Source: Rhizophagus irregularis
Lineage: Eukaryota > Glomeromycota > Glomeromycetes > Glomerales > Glomeraceae
Direction: 5' to 3'
NCBI RefSeq assembly: GCF_026210795.1
Contig: NC_089453.1
Coordinates: 684,501-748,500, forward strand
Length of the DNA: 64,000 nt
The notes beneath the pieces are model-generated. The model had not been told where the DNA came from. It did no database searches and worked only from the letters and a program-made list of their open reading frames with translations. Positions 10,830 to 23,355 of the stretch are shown in pieces. The position numbers and the translations under genes are program-made. Positions within the stretch are counted from its first letter, which is position 1, and each line of letters starts with the position of its first letter.

Positions 10830-12160
10830 AAATGACTTCGCTGTAGACAGTTCCTAACTTTGGAAGGTGATATAGAAGACTATTGGACCAAAAAATCACC
10901 TAAAGACATTTCCATGTCTTAGTTTCTGCCAGAATCCGTTAGCTCCGCGAGCCGTGAACAGAAATCACTCGAACAACCCGCTTCGCTACAGGCATTGCTT
11001 AAACAAATCTGTCTATGGTACGTATATATATATATATATATTTTTACCTCGCTCCTGACTCGAGGTTAAGTTATGAAAACCCGTGACAAATTGCCATGAT
11101 CAAATTCTGTCCGAGAAAAAGATTTTACTAACCCCGTTGTTGCATTAGAGGGTTCGACGTTGTCGCTGGTCCGAAACGGACGAAGGGGTTCAAATAGACT
11201 GTAAATATCGACCACACGGCTCTTGAAGGCTCAAAAAATTGCACGCCAGCACTTGAGAATGATGGAGCGGTATTCAACATGATAAACGACAGCGAAAAAT
11301 GTTCTGAATAAGACCTCGGCGAAATGCTCACGCTGTTTGTGTCAAAAAAAGACAAGTTTACTGTATTCATTTAGACGTCATCAAACCCATCAACGAATGG
11401 ATCAAGTGATGACTCGAGTCCGAGTATCGACGTGTTCCTATTTTTCATGTGGTAGTGCCGACTTAAAACGAAAGTCTCAATCATGGTTAGGCATCTATTG
11501 GCTGAATTGAAAGTTCGTCAGAGACTACTCCACTCGACATGGCACATGAGGCAACGAAATCTTTTTATTATACTGTTAGGGTCTCGTTCTATGAGAATAA
11601 TTTCAAACCATACCAGAAACTTATGAGATCGGAATGGTCAAGGAACCTTGATTATGTGCCGCTCAACAGTAAGGATCCTTGGCTTAATCAAAGTTAAAAA
11701 GGAGGATTTTATGAAGGGATTTGTCCAGATATTTGTATAAAGGAATCATCCCTGACAGGTCGTAAGCGCAAAACCAATTAGATAGATGATGAACAAGATG
11801 TGGATAAGGTATTTGGGATTGTTACTGATGCAAAGGAATGAAAAATCAAAAAATCAAGAAATCAAGAAATATCACTTATATTACAAAAATCTCAAATTAT
11901 ATTCATTCATTAAAATTTACTCATCTCCTATTTACACTTATTATTACGCTCATCTAAACATCACCACATAATCTCGCTATTATACTTCATGAAGTGCACT
12001 CTAGATGGAGAAGAGAAGCCATCATTTAAGCTATCGGAACCGTATTTGTTCTAAGCCATATTGTATGGTTATCAGAAAGGCACAGAAGCCTGTGGCATTC
12101 TACAAAGTGGAGAGCAATCGAGGGAAATAAAGAAGGTTAAACCATCGAGTAGTCTTGGGC
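10830..12160 (+). pseudogene. Decayed Crinkler-like family gene with nuclease-like segment
   Basis: No frame stays open, but recognisable peptide pieces follow one another on the plus strand in all three frames. They are GDIEDYWTKKSPKDIS near 10870, QPASLQALLKQIC near 10975, DLGEMLTLFVSKKDKFTVF near 11312, a SPSIDVF piece near 11420, IKVKKEDFMKGFVQ near 11690, FGIVTDAKE near 11812, and KCTLDGEEKPSFKLSEP near 11993. The order fits a lineage-specific family of Rhizophagus proteins often annotated as Crinkler-like. In that family the TEVKKEDF-type block resembles the core of PD-(D/E)XK nucleases. About 130 bp of unrelated AT-rich DNA separates FGIVTDAKE from KCTLDGEE. Many frameshifts and stops show that it is dead. 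The family name is from memory of the pattern and is uncertain; the decayed state is certain. Confidence 0.6.
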
Positions 12161-13748
12161 CTTAGGATAATAATTATTAAAAAATTTCATCATGTATTAT
12201 GGGCGTAGATCAAATTTTTGTATTTGTTACAACGCTATAACGTAATAAAAAAAAATCTTTATCATAACCGTCTTCACGTTATTCACGTATGTAACATCCG
12301 CAGTGTAGGGTAGTCTATTTTTTCCGGAAAGTTCCTAGCATTGAAAGCGTCGATGTTCTCCTTGCTGATCTTTATATACGGAATAATGTTGTTTTCTAAG
12401 GAGCTTTGTAAATCAATCCTTAGATCCACTGGAACTATTAAAAAAACACAGAGACCACTTCTATTTCTTTTACATATGCTAATAGTCCCTGTTTTCCGGC
12501 TTATAGATGTCCAGTTTACTATTTCGGTGCAGTATCACTAATTACCAGTGTTATATCTTACAATAAGTTTCGGGTTGAGTGAGATGATGTGAAAAAAGAA
12601 ATATAACGGTAAGAGTGAATCGGAAGCATTTTTTCATTGTTTTACTCTTTGGCTAATTTTTGTTCATAATAGATCCGAAATTGCTTCAAGTTCTGCGTAA
12701 CATTAATTTATTTTAGAAACATAGAAGCATATTCATAGATAGTGAAAAAATTAGCATTATGTAACGGGAAGGAGCTCTAATCTTCTAGAACCCAAGATGC
12801 TTTCTCCCTTAAATGTCTATTACTTCAATATATTTTATTAGTCTAGCTGTTGCATGGCTCTATATGACAAAGAAAATAAAGAAGGAATTCTTAAATATTT
12901 TAAATGAAAAAAGAATGAAGGATTAAGAAAAAATATGATATATTTTTTCTTAGCAAAAAAGAGAAAAAAATGCACAACATTTTGATTGCAGGAATGAGGG
13001 GGATATCCTATCAATAAAACATAAAAGTTCAAAGTAAATCTCGTATACTATGGCTATCAGAACCACAGTATTTGCAGTACTATAATAGTGTTTTATCTTG
13101 AAATTATTGTCTGCTATTATAAATGGAAGTTTCTACTATTCTTGTGCCTTTCAGAATTGATGATATTTTATCCTTATTTTTGTACATTTCAGAATACTAT
13201 TATAAATATTCTATTTTTTTCTAGTTTATTACACTGAAAATATGATGTTTTTTTATTCTTTCCATTATTAAAAGGGATTCAAACATACTTATTATTAGTA
13301 AATCTTTAAAAACTGAGATATCTAATATAGGCTGATCAATTATAATATTGGAATATATTCTATATACTTTACTTATATTATATATTTATCCCATTATTTT
13401 TAATCAATTTCTGTGATTTTTACTATTATATATAAAAAGATTATTGGAAAATATACAATATTTGTATAAAAAGTAATTATAAATTTTTTTTATTATTTTA
13501 TTTATATAGCAGAATATTATATATATATTTATTTTAAATTTTATATTTAATATTTTATATAATTTAAAAATAAAAGTATTAGTATTAATTATTAAATAAA
13601 TAATATTAATATTTATAGATTTAAAATTTAAATGCATTTGCATACTATTATATAAAATTTATTTTTAAATTTTAATTGGCTAATTAAATCAGAAATTTTG
13701 GAAGATTTTATAAAAATTTATTCTGCAATTTTCTTAATATTTTAATAA
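12161..13748. other. Intergenic DNA, no gene supported
   Basis: A less AT-rich part at 12290-12800 has an open frame of 66 codons at 12341-12541 without features, probably relic sequence. From 13040 it is AT-rich. I see no RNA gene. Confidence 0.4.
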
Positions 13749-14187
13749 AGGGTATTGCTAAATATCACCAGTGGTGATCGTCACCACACCACTTAATTCT
13801 GGACGAAAATTATAATTTTGGCCAGAGTTAAAAAACACATCATAATTTTTTTTTCAAAAAATTTCAATTTAAATAATAAATGTGTAAAACAAACCTGAGT
13901 AGATACTAATCACACTAAAATTTTGAAAATTTGACTAAAAAAAATCTTTTTTAAAACAAAAAATTGTATTTTGCTTATAAAATCAAACTTTCCTATTTTT
14001 CTCAAAAACTATCTAAACAATAGCCTTTATAATCTAAGGCAAACTTGTTCTACCCATAAATTTACATATAATAATAATATTTATATTATAATTAGAATAA
14101 TGTTACAGTCAAAAATTTTTGAAATTTCAAAAAATATTTTACATAATTATGGTGACAATCACCACTGGTGATATTTAGCAATACCCT
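13749..14187. mobile_element. MITE, 439 bp, with 38-bp terminal repeats and a 7-bp direct repeat at its ends
   Basis: The ends are AGGGTATTGCTAAATATC... and its inverse. The terminal repeats match at 37 of 38 positions and contain the near-palindrome CACCAGTGGTG. The element is flanked on both sides by TTAATAA (13742-13748 and 14188-14194), a plausible 7-bp target-site duplication. It has no coding capacity, so it would depend on a transposase from elsewhere. The sharp ends suggest fairly recent insertion. Confidence 0.88.
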
Positions 14188-14194
14188 TTAATAA

Positions 14195-15734
14195 AATAGA
14201 ATTTTATTATAAAATTGAAAGAATATTGAAATTATAATAAATTACAATATAATATTTTTTTAAAAAATTTATAAAGTAGTAATATTATTATAATGTTATA
14301 TATTATTAAATTTTTATAAAAACTATTTTAATAATAATAAATGAAAAATAAATAAAATAAATAATAAAGTAAAAAAATTAAAATTATTAAATAAAGAAAA
14401 AATAATAGAAAAAAATAATTAAAAAAAAAATATATAAAATATTATAAAAATAAAATAAATCCACTAAATAAATAAAAGTAAAAATAATTAAGAAATGAAA
14501 AATTGCAATAAATAAAAAAATAGTAATGAAAAAAAAAATGATTAATATTATTCTAGTATTTTAGAAAAGTAAAAAAAATAAAACAATAAAAAAGAATAAT
14601 ATATTAAAATAGTTAAAATAATTTCAAAAAAAACTATTTTAAAAAATAATATAAAATATAAGAATTATTTAAAAAAAAATTATTTGTAAATAACTAATAA
14701 ATAAATAAATATTAATAGTAAAAAATAATTGGCATTTATAATAACATAATCTAATACTTTTAATTAGCTAATTAAAATTTATTTATAATTATATTATAAG
14801 AAATACAAATGCATTTAAACTTTAAGCCCTATTTATATACAATACTTTTATTTTGCAAATTTTAAGAAATTGGATTATTATAAATAAAGGATTTTAAAAA
14901 TTTAATTTTAATATATAAAAACTTTTTGAAAAATATCATATAAAATTGTAAATAGGAATTTTTTTGTAAATAGATAAATATAATAGTTTTTATTTACTAG
15001 TATTAATTCAATAAAAGAATTTTAGAAATATTTAGATAATAATTAATTAAAATTATTATAAATAATTTAAATTTAATGTTAGTTGATTATAAATATTTTA
15101 CTTTTTTTTTTCATTATCTTGTGATATTAATTTATTAGTTTAAACAGCTTAAAATTAAAATAAAAAGAATTGGTTTAGATTATAAATATTGATTTTAGAG
15201 TGGTATTAATTTTAAAGTAATTAGAATTAAAGTAAAAATAGTTAGTTAATTTAGATTAATATGTTATTTTTAGAATAGTATTAGTTTTTAGTAGCTTAAA
15301 TTTTAAGGTTAAAATAAAAAAAATAAATTTAAAGTTAAAAATTAGGATAAATAATTTTGAATTAGAACTATAAAGTAATTATTTCTAATTCTTTTTTTTA
15401 TTTTTGTAAATAATTATAATAATATTTGTAATAAAATAAATATATAATATTATATTTAAAAAAGAAAATTTAATTATAAAAATATTGCAAAATTTTTATA
15501 AATAATTAGACTAAATGATAAGAGTTTTAGATTATTAAAAGTTATATATTTGTTATTATATATATAATTATTTTTATGTATAATTATATTTATAAATTAA
15601 ACTTTATTAAATTGGCTATTTATTTATTATTAATATTCATATTTAAAAATAATTTTAAAAATTCTATAATTATCAATAAAATTATTACTAATATATATAA
15701 TATTTAATTTGAAATAATTGGTTAGAAATAATTA
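14195..15734. other. Extremely AT-rich intergenic DNA
   Basis: Nearly all A and T with short A runs and ATAAA words. No gene or repeat boundary is visible. Confidence 0.5.
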
Positions 15735-15906
15735 CAGTTAACCTTTGTTATAATGAACCCTAGGGTCCAGACTTTAACTTCGCTATAAGGTTATAGTAAA
15801 GATTTTAAGAGATTTGATTGGTTAATTCGTTATAGTGAGGGAAATTTATTATAGTTATCTGAAAAATTCACTATATCAAAGGGTTTGCTATATCAAGGTT
15901 TGACTG
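15735..15906. mobile_element. Small pogo/Tc1-like MITE, ~172 bp
   Basis: The ends are CAGTTAACCTTTGTTATA and, inverted, CAGTCAAACCTTGATATA, each next to a TA dinucleotide. The CAGT-C/T-AA-CCTT-TATA pattern is typical of short pogo/Tigger-type terminal repeats. Internal words such as CGTTATAGTGAGG continue the theme. No coding capacity. Confidence 0.7.
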
Positions 15907-17456
15907 TAATTAGAATATATACATAAAAAAATGTATTAATAAAAATTAAAGAATATATTAATAAAATACAATATATTAATAAATAATTAATTTATACAAT
16001 TTATTGCTATTTTTTAACTACATAAAAAATTTGCTAAATATATAATATTTAAATAAGAAACTAAAAGATTTTAGCAAGTTAGTAAAATACTGAAATAGCA
16101 AAATTTTGCTGAAACTATATTATTAAAGTTTTATTAAAAATAAGTAAACTTTAGAAAAAAGTAAAATTTAATAAAATTTTAAATGCTAAAACTACCAAAA
16201 CTTTACTGAAATTATATATATTATATAATAAAATTATAGTAAAATTTTAATAAGATTAATTGTAAAATAAATTACTTATTAGCAGACTTTTTTAATTTAT
16301 TATTATTATTAAACTATATATTTATTTTATTTAAATTATTTAAAAATGAAAAAAAGCTTTATAGTTATTTATAGAAATAGATATCATGTTAAATAAATAT
16401 AAGTGCTAATAATTTGAAAGTTATTTTAACATTAATTACTTTGAAAGTTATTTAAATAATTAAATTATCATTTTTACTAAAATACTGATGTATTTTTGGT
16501 TTGTTATTTAAGTAGTAATAAAAAAGTGTAAATGTAAATCCTTTATTATGTATTAATTTTTATTATAATATTTTTAAGAAGTACTGTATATTGAATATAT
16601 TTATTTTTAACATTATTAGGTATTTGACTTTCTGTTAACATTTTTATTAATAAAGTTTAGTTAAATATAATTTTTACTGTAAAAATTTTTTATTTTTTTC
16701 ATAATAATCTTGATTTATGATTGGCTGATATTTGTATCATGATTAAAAACTTTTATAAAAATTAATTCTTATTTAGGTTTTTTTTTTAAGTTTCTATTAT
16801 AGAGGTTTTGCAGTTTACACCCATCCTGCAGATTCAACATATATGAGATTATATTAATAATAAAAATAGGACCTGTAATATTAAAATTGTGGCATAATAA
16901 CTTTTTATTCTTAAAGTTATCATATTATTGGCAGAGTCATTCCAGTAAATTATAAAATTTCAGATTGTTGAAATGGCATTATATATTTACTAGCCATTAA
17001 AGTAATATCATATTTGCTAAATTCTTTATTAAGGAAGCTTTAAGACAAAAAAAGACAGCTGAAAGTGATGATATAATCATTATGATGCAGATTATGCTTA
17101 TGATAATACTTTTTATTATTCGTAATTTTAAAATTTTAATCAAATTAACAAATCAGTATATAATCATAAAATATCACATTTCATCGGGTTACATAATTTA
17201 TGATTTGCCATAATTGAAACATGTTTTTAAATATCGATCATTTGACGATATGCTTAATCTTATTGATATACAAGTGACAGTCGTTTACACTTTACACCAA
17301 TCAACGTATAAAGAAATCGGACATTCGAATTCTAGAATTTTACCCAATGTGTGACAATTAATAGTAAATTAACTAGGAAATTTTTATTTCATCGCATGAT
17401 ATTCAAAGAACATTGCTTTAAAATTACTTTTTTGTTTCAGTAATGTTAATTTATCG
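15907..17456. other. AT-rich intergenic DNA
   Basis: No gene is supported. The sequence becomes slightly less AT-rich from 16800 without a recognisable frame. Confidence 0.45.
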
Positions 17457-17591
17457 CCATTTTCAAAATGGTGTGTGATTGTATATTCGAATATCAATAT
17501 TTGTCCAGTTTTAATTCGCAGTTATCGGGTTTCTTTTTCTTTTATTCAAACTTAACTGCGTACAGCATTTTGAAAACGGCGATAAAATTTA
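17457..17591. repeat. Foldback of ~135 bp
   Basis: Arms TTATCGCCATTTTCAAAATG at about 17461 and the inverse at about 17571-17587 match with one or two mismatches. A second inner pair, GCAGTTA and TAACTGC, lies at about 17518 and 17553. It is probably a MITE relic. Confidence 0.6.
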
Positions 17592-19959
17592 AGACATTGA
17601 TAATAAAAAAATAGCTAATATATTCTTTATTGCTTGACAAAATCTATAAACGATAAAACAATACATGAAAAAATGTTATATACGAAAAATAATGGATTCA
17701 TGTGATTTTACACTAGGAAGATATTGGTATGATATAATATTCTCAAAGTTAAATTGAATATATGCAAAATTTCCCAATAATGAAAATAATTGCTGATATT
17801 TTACATAATAATTCAGTGAAAATTTCAGACTTATTATTATAAATAGCGGCAATAGACATAGCAGACGACTATAGAATAAATCATCATAATTCCGGGACCG
17901 TAAGATTTAAGTATACGAGATGATAATATCTTTGCAAAACATGCGCAAGCATATAACCAACTTAATATATGCGAGTAATGCGACACTGCTATGAATATTC
18001 CTTCTATCCATATAACATTCCCTTTTGAATTCGATGAAAAGTGCAAATGTTGAAAGGCATAGATCCAACTTATTTTATCATTTACTTGAATTTCTTTCAG
18101 GATCACTATTTATGGCAATATCTTGAAAGCCATAAGTAATCTTTTTTGCAACGGATAATTGTGAAGATGGCTGGTTCTATCGTCGTAACGATTTTGAAGA
18201 TTTTATTTGCTAGACTTCGTCCTTCTGGAGAAAATTATGGTTATAAGTGAAAAAACAGCCGGCTATCCAGAATAATTCGTATGAAAATCCATGATGATTC
18301 TTGTATTAAATGTTCTATAACAAATGTTAAAACGAATACTAACCTGTTGGTTTTAAATTAATATCAAATCCCATTTTGTTTAATACTTAGATACTCAACT
18401 TTATGATAAATCTACTCTTTTATTAAATTGAGAAGTTTCATCATTATTTGTTGAATTTCTAAATTTAGTTTCATATATATGAAACTTTGGGGTGTAGACT
18501 CTGATCCGAAGAGTCTAAATGCTGCCACAATTAGATAAAATGATCAACAGAAGCGCACATGATTTTCTTTTTATCAAATACGAAAAAAAATTAATTAAAG
18601 ACTAGCCTGACTAGGTTCCCGAGCAATACATAAATAGGTAACAAGAGATCGGCACAAAATTATTAGTTCAACGCATCACCCAAACAATGCGGGAGATGAG
18701 GAAGTAAAGGGGTAAAATTTTTAATTTTTTGCGTTATTTGATCGACTTCGATTTAATAATACACTAGATTAACAAAGAAAATCTTGATCAAACAATTAGT
18801 CTTTTATAATAATGCTCAGGGCGTACCAAATTTATACGAGATTATGTGAACCAAAGAAAATTAAGACTAAAAATGTTTAGAAATTTATTTCATTATATTT
18901 CTACATTGTATTGAGATAGAACATTAACAAATATTTTATAACCGACTAAAATTACATGGGTATTAAATTAATTTGTTAGTTTAATTTGTAAATTAGGAAT
19001 AATTTTATTTGATTAGTAAGTCAGTAAGTCAAAGTAGCACAGTTATTAGTCTCAAACTGATTATTTAACATTGCGTCAGGTAAATTACATAATAAACACG
19101 TGTAGAAAATTGACGGGAATAGACGGAACACGGATTTAATATCCATAAAAAAACTTAAAACCTAAATACTTACTCGTGAAACTGTCAATGATGCGTCAAT
19201 TACAAATTTTTTTTTCCATTTTACGAAATCGAATCGATTTTGCACATGAAATTTCATTTATGATTTACATATTTGTTTGAGATTATCCAAAAATTATTAA
19301 TTAATTATACTTTTTGATACCTGTCAAATTGGAATAAAAAAAAATATTTACACAAGATTTATTAAAAAAAAAAAGGCCAAAATATTATTTTGGAATATTT
19401 TTACCTTTGATTAAGCATGAAATTTTGAACATATATTGAATATGTTTAGGAAAGTTTTTTGCAATTCGTAAATTTGTCATTATTTTTGAAAGAGATTTCA
19501 TATTCAGTAGCAAAGTAATTATTTTAACTTAATATTAATAAAATATTTACTAATAAAAAAGGAATTTTTAAAATCGAACCCAAGAATTTCTTAGATTCTG
19601 CATTTCGATCATTAAAAGAAACTTTTTATAGTAATTTTCTGCAAAAATCTCATAACATACGAGTTTTTCTGGAAAAATATTTGTACCAATGAAATGGTAT
19701 GCGTGTTTGCTTACGAGAAAATATTCAGATGTTATCACGCGGTCTTTATTTAACCTAATTGGTAGTCGCTTTTCCTGTTACTAGTTAGATTTAAACGTGT
19801 AGAATCGGTTGGCTAAAATTTTTTCATTTTGTTACTGAAGATGCATATCATGGATTCCATTTTTAAAGGGCAAGTTTAAATCAAATTTCCTTATCATCTT
19901 TCCATTTTTTTTTTTTACGAATCGCTAATCTTCAAATTAAATAATAAGCACTTGTAAAG
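17592..19959. other. Intergenic DNA with scattered relic coding pieces
   Basis: A minus-strand frame at 17837-18106 (89 codons) is hydrophobic with several tryptophans and cysteines but has no motif I recognise. On the plus strand a piece reading CEDGWFYRRNDFEDF lies near 18160 and ends at a stop. Both look like fragments of decayed genes. CACGTG occurs at 19097-19102. Nothing here can be called a working gene. Confidence 0.35.
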
Positions 19960-20625
19960 ATGGTCACATACGGGTATACAAGTATGTACTGTAATTATAT
20001 AACGATTCTTTTCGTAAGACAAAAAAAAAATAATAATCTCTTAATTTTTTTAGGTATTAATATTGAAACGGTTAAACCATTTACACCTCATAAACTTGAT
20101 AAGATCAAACTTACACATTCCCGACCAAAATTCGTAGTCACTGGAACAAGAAATTCGATCTTTGACTGGATGAAATGTTATGAAAATATTAAGTGTGAGT
20201 CCACATCGTTACGACTTGATCAATCAACGTTTAAAATGTCCTCGATGAAAAATTTTGATCCGATACTTAAATTTGAATTATATGATGATGAAGAGCAACA
20301 CCACGATGAAGAGCAACATCATGATGAAGAGCAACAACATCATGGTCATCATTGTGGGAAAATTATCAAAATTATCAAGCCATTATTCTCATCTGGAACA
20401 AAAAAACATAGTGGTTCATCTATGATGAGATTAGAAATAAGTGTTAGCAATTATAAACACAATTCAAAAAGTATGAATCAATTACACCACCATCAACACA
20501 AAAACTCAATCCCTGTTATGGAAACCGAAGCTATAAGTGGAACAAAATTGTTACACGTTCTTAATGAGTGGCAAGATAATTTAAATGTAGAACAACTGAA
20601 AAAATCTTGCGATTATGAAATATGA
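19960..20625 (+). CDS. Histidine-rich hypothetical protein with one 72-nt in-frame intron
   Basis: The first exon starts at ATG 19960 and ends at 19981 before the strong donor GTATGT. The intron is 19982-20053, with a T-rich tract and acceptor TTTTTTTAG. The second exon runs to the stop at 20625. The spliced product is 197 aa. It has a lysine-rich N-terminal third, a DEEQHH unit repeated three times at about residues 93-110 leading into HHGHHCG, and a second cluster LHHHQH at about 151. These clusters could bind metal ions, but no known domain is recognised. The intron is a multiple of three and has no stop, so keeping it would insert 24 residues, including the hydrophobic YCNYITILFV near the N-terminus. 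Function unknown. The codon pattern and clean splice sites make a real gene likely. Confidence 0.7.
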   Translation: MVTYGYTSMYCNYITILFVRQKKNNNLLIFLGINIETVKPFTPHKLDKIKLTHSRPKFVVTGTRNSIFDWMKCYENIKCESTSLRLDQSTFKMSSMKNFDPILKFELYDDEEQHHDEEQHHDEEQQHHGHHCGKIIKIIKPLFSSGTKKHSGSSMMRLEISVSNYKHNSKSMNQLHHHQHKNSIPVMETEAISGTKLLHVLNEWQDNLNVEQLKKSCDYEI

Positions 20626-22231
20626 ATAATATTCACAATACCGTATATATTTCCTTTTGATTATGACGTTATATTAACTTATTTTTTAATTTGTTATATT
20701 TTATGGTTTTAAGAATTAATAGATAAATCTCAAGATTTATATTTACTTTCCCGTAAAAATTATTTATATATGCTTGATTTGGTCGATTTAATAAGATTTA
20801 ATAATTCCGTTAAGAAAGAATTGAACTTTATTTTTTTTTCAAAGTTATTTTTTTTCGAAGAAGTAATTTTTTTTTTCGTTTCGGTAGGGCAAATTTTATT
20901 TCGTATCGTTTTTATGAATTCTTTTTCCTTTTTTCAATTTTTTTTTCTGAAATATGTTAAAAAAAAATCAAGAAATTAAGAACTCCAATTATGTAATTAT
21001 GATAAAATAAATGAAATTTTAGAAGAGGGAAATCAAATTTTTTAACATGAGTTCAAAAGTTAATATGAGTTCCTTAATATATAGCGGAGTGTACGATTAT
21101 TAACGTACGAACTGGCCGGAGTTTACGTTAACACTATCATGTGCACGTACACCCATATAAATATGGCTAAAATCAAAATATTTAATGGTTTTTTATTTAA
21201 AACATGAATAAGAGCATTTTTTGAAGTAGAAAATCTTACAATATACATAAACAATGCGAATTACGTTATGCTTTTAACGCTTTATGTTTACACCAAATAA
21301 ACAAGAGAAAATCATTAAGTTTTGATATAACTTCATTTTTGACGATCACGAAATAATGATGAGGATTTTCGCTATATACAATTATATCGATATATTGTTA
21401 TCTAAGGACTTTCGATCAACAAAATTTTGAAATTAAGTCACATGACTGTTTGGCATACGGCTAATGTCATTAGGATGTTTTCTTTGTGATATATTTTAAA
21501 ATTCTTTCTTCCTTTCGAAATCGTCCAAATAGTCATATTTCGCAATTTAAACGATTTAGATTCGCGAGAGCTACGCCAATTGTTTGTACATCTTACGCAT
21601 TGGATTATACTTGATTGATTCAACAATTTGAATTACACTAAAATATGCGGAATAAATTATTTAACAATAAATATTTTGAGAAGGTACGGACGTACGCGAT
21701 ATTGTACTACATGATAATAATAAGTTATAAGTATGTTTTTAAACTTTAAATATCAAGAAAATCTAAAATGGTTTAAAAATTATATGAATATTTAAAAGTC
21801 ATTAATATAAAAATAATAAAAGATATATCAATTGATTACAGTATAAAGTATTTCCTACAAAGGTTCAGTTAGTTGAAATTGACATTTTCAATCTTCTAAT
21901 AATTATCACTATTAAAAAAAGACGTTACATTAACGAATTTACAATAATTGTTTATTGATTGTAACGGGGTTATCTTTCTAAGGAAGCTAATATTTACCTT
22001 ACCTAAATATCCTAATAAAATTACGAAGATCCAAATAGTAAGTTAGTTGGTTTAATAAAAAATAGAATATTGAATTACAGGGACCAGTAAAGAGATTATT
22101 AGACCATAATATAATTAATATATGTAGATCTGGTAGTCTTCGTTCACAAGACCTTAAAAAACTAATGCGTTATACAAATTTTATATATACCGAAGTTTTG
22201 ACTCTAAAGTCTAAACCGTGACCTTGGTATA
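20626..22231. other. Intergenic DNA
   Basis: No gene is supported. T-rich 3' sequence follows the stop of the His-rich gene. A GC-richer spot at 21090-21160 contains repeated GTACG words. A 62-codon minus-strand frame at 21438-21626 has no features. Confidence 0.4.
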
Positions 22232-22554
22232 CAGTCAGCCCTCAATATAAGTTTCTTACAGTGAGTTGTTATTCGTTACCTTCATGTCATTCAATTTAAC
22301 AATTTGGATCCTTAAAGGTGTTTTCCCCTCTTTGGAAAGAATAGGCTAAGGAAATAGGGATTAATTATATCCCAGGGGGAATACATTAGTGGATCAAGCT
22401 TACAATTGGAATGTTGAATCCAATGGTATTTCAACAATCAATTAAATCGGATATGGGCGCAAATTCCGAAATATTTTGCGTACTTGATTGGTTAAATGTC
22501 ACGTGTAGGGAAAAATTCTTTATAAAGCGAGTTCGTTATATCGAGGGCTAGCTG
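22232..22554. mobile_element. pogo/Tc1-like MITE, 323 bp
   Basis: The ends are CAGTCAGCCCTCAATATAA and, inverted, CAGCTAGCCCTCGATATAA, each bounded by TA. The terminal words fit the CAGTCAGCCCTCGATATAACG type of pogo/Tigger ends. The interior has no reading frame. It differs in sequence from the element at 15735, so two subfamilies are present. Confidence 0.78.
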
Positions 22555-22804
22555 TACCAGTATTATATTAAATTTAATAATGTTCAATTTTAAGATTTTC
22601 TCACAAGCACAAAAAGAGGTATTCCAAGCAGTTTAACACGGTAAAATGGTGAATAAATACATTAAAATATATTTAGCATTGGCTCACGTTGTAAATGATA
22701 CAGTTGTTTCTAAAAATTTGAATACTTCTTATAAGGTATCGTTACTGTTTTTGCCAAAGTCTTTAAAAAAATGTTGTCAGCTGATCACCAACGCTGAGGT
22801 GCGA

Positions 22805-22935
22805 TTAGGGAAGAATGAAAGAATGAGTGAATGGAGGGAGGGAATGCGAGAGGAGAAAGGAAGAAAAGGAAGAGCAAGAGCGAGAGGAGGAAAGGACGAA
22901 GGTAAAGGTAGAAAGGAGAAGGGTAAAGAAAATGT
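22805..22935 (+). repeat. Polypurine tract of ~130 nt
   Basis: The plus strand is almost entirely A and G, built from GGAA, AGAGG and AAAGG words, with very few pyrimidines. It could form triplex (H-DNA). The open frame across it (22646-23023) reads as a low-complexity K/R/E/G string and is not taken as a gene. Confidence 0.65.
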
Positions 22936-23114
22936 GAATGTAAATGTGTATATATTTACAATGTGTACTATCATAAGTTTAATCATTAAGCATAACTACC
23001 CAGAAATATATATACATGGGTAAGGTACACGAGTTAGACGGAGCAGTTATGATTTGCGTACAATTTAAGATTTTTTCGGGATTGCGTATATTTTTGGGCT
23101 AAATGGCTAATCTT

Positions 23115-23197
23115 TATATATATTGCCGATTGGCAAATGTCACACACAACTAACAAACTCTATTAAAATATCACGTCATTTCCAATCGGCCAATATA
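23115..23197. repeat. Short inverted repeat
   Basis: Arms with core TTGCCGATTGGCAAATG at about 23123 and the inverse, CATTTCCAATCGGCCAA, at about 23177 enclose about 38 bp. It is probably the remnant of a small foldback. Confidence 0.55.
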
Positions 23198-23355
23198 ATG
23201 GAGTTTTCAATAATCAAGGTGCGCACTATTTCTGGCACTATACTCCGCGGATCTACATTCTGATCAAATGACTTTCAACACATGATTTTTAAATATGTAA
23301 TCAAATTATGTCATCTCTATTTCATATTCTCACGACAATTACTTTTTCTTTAAAA

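Noticed and set aside
11128-11370. Minus-strand frame of 80 codons
   Set aside because: Antisense of the decayed Crinkler-like gene, whose recognisable pieces are on the plus strand.
22646-23023. 125-codon frame rich in K, R, E and G
   Set aside because: It reads a polypurine tract, so the composition explains the protein.
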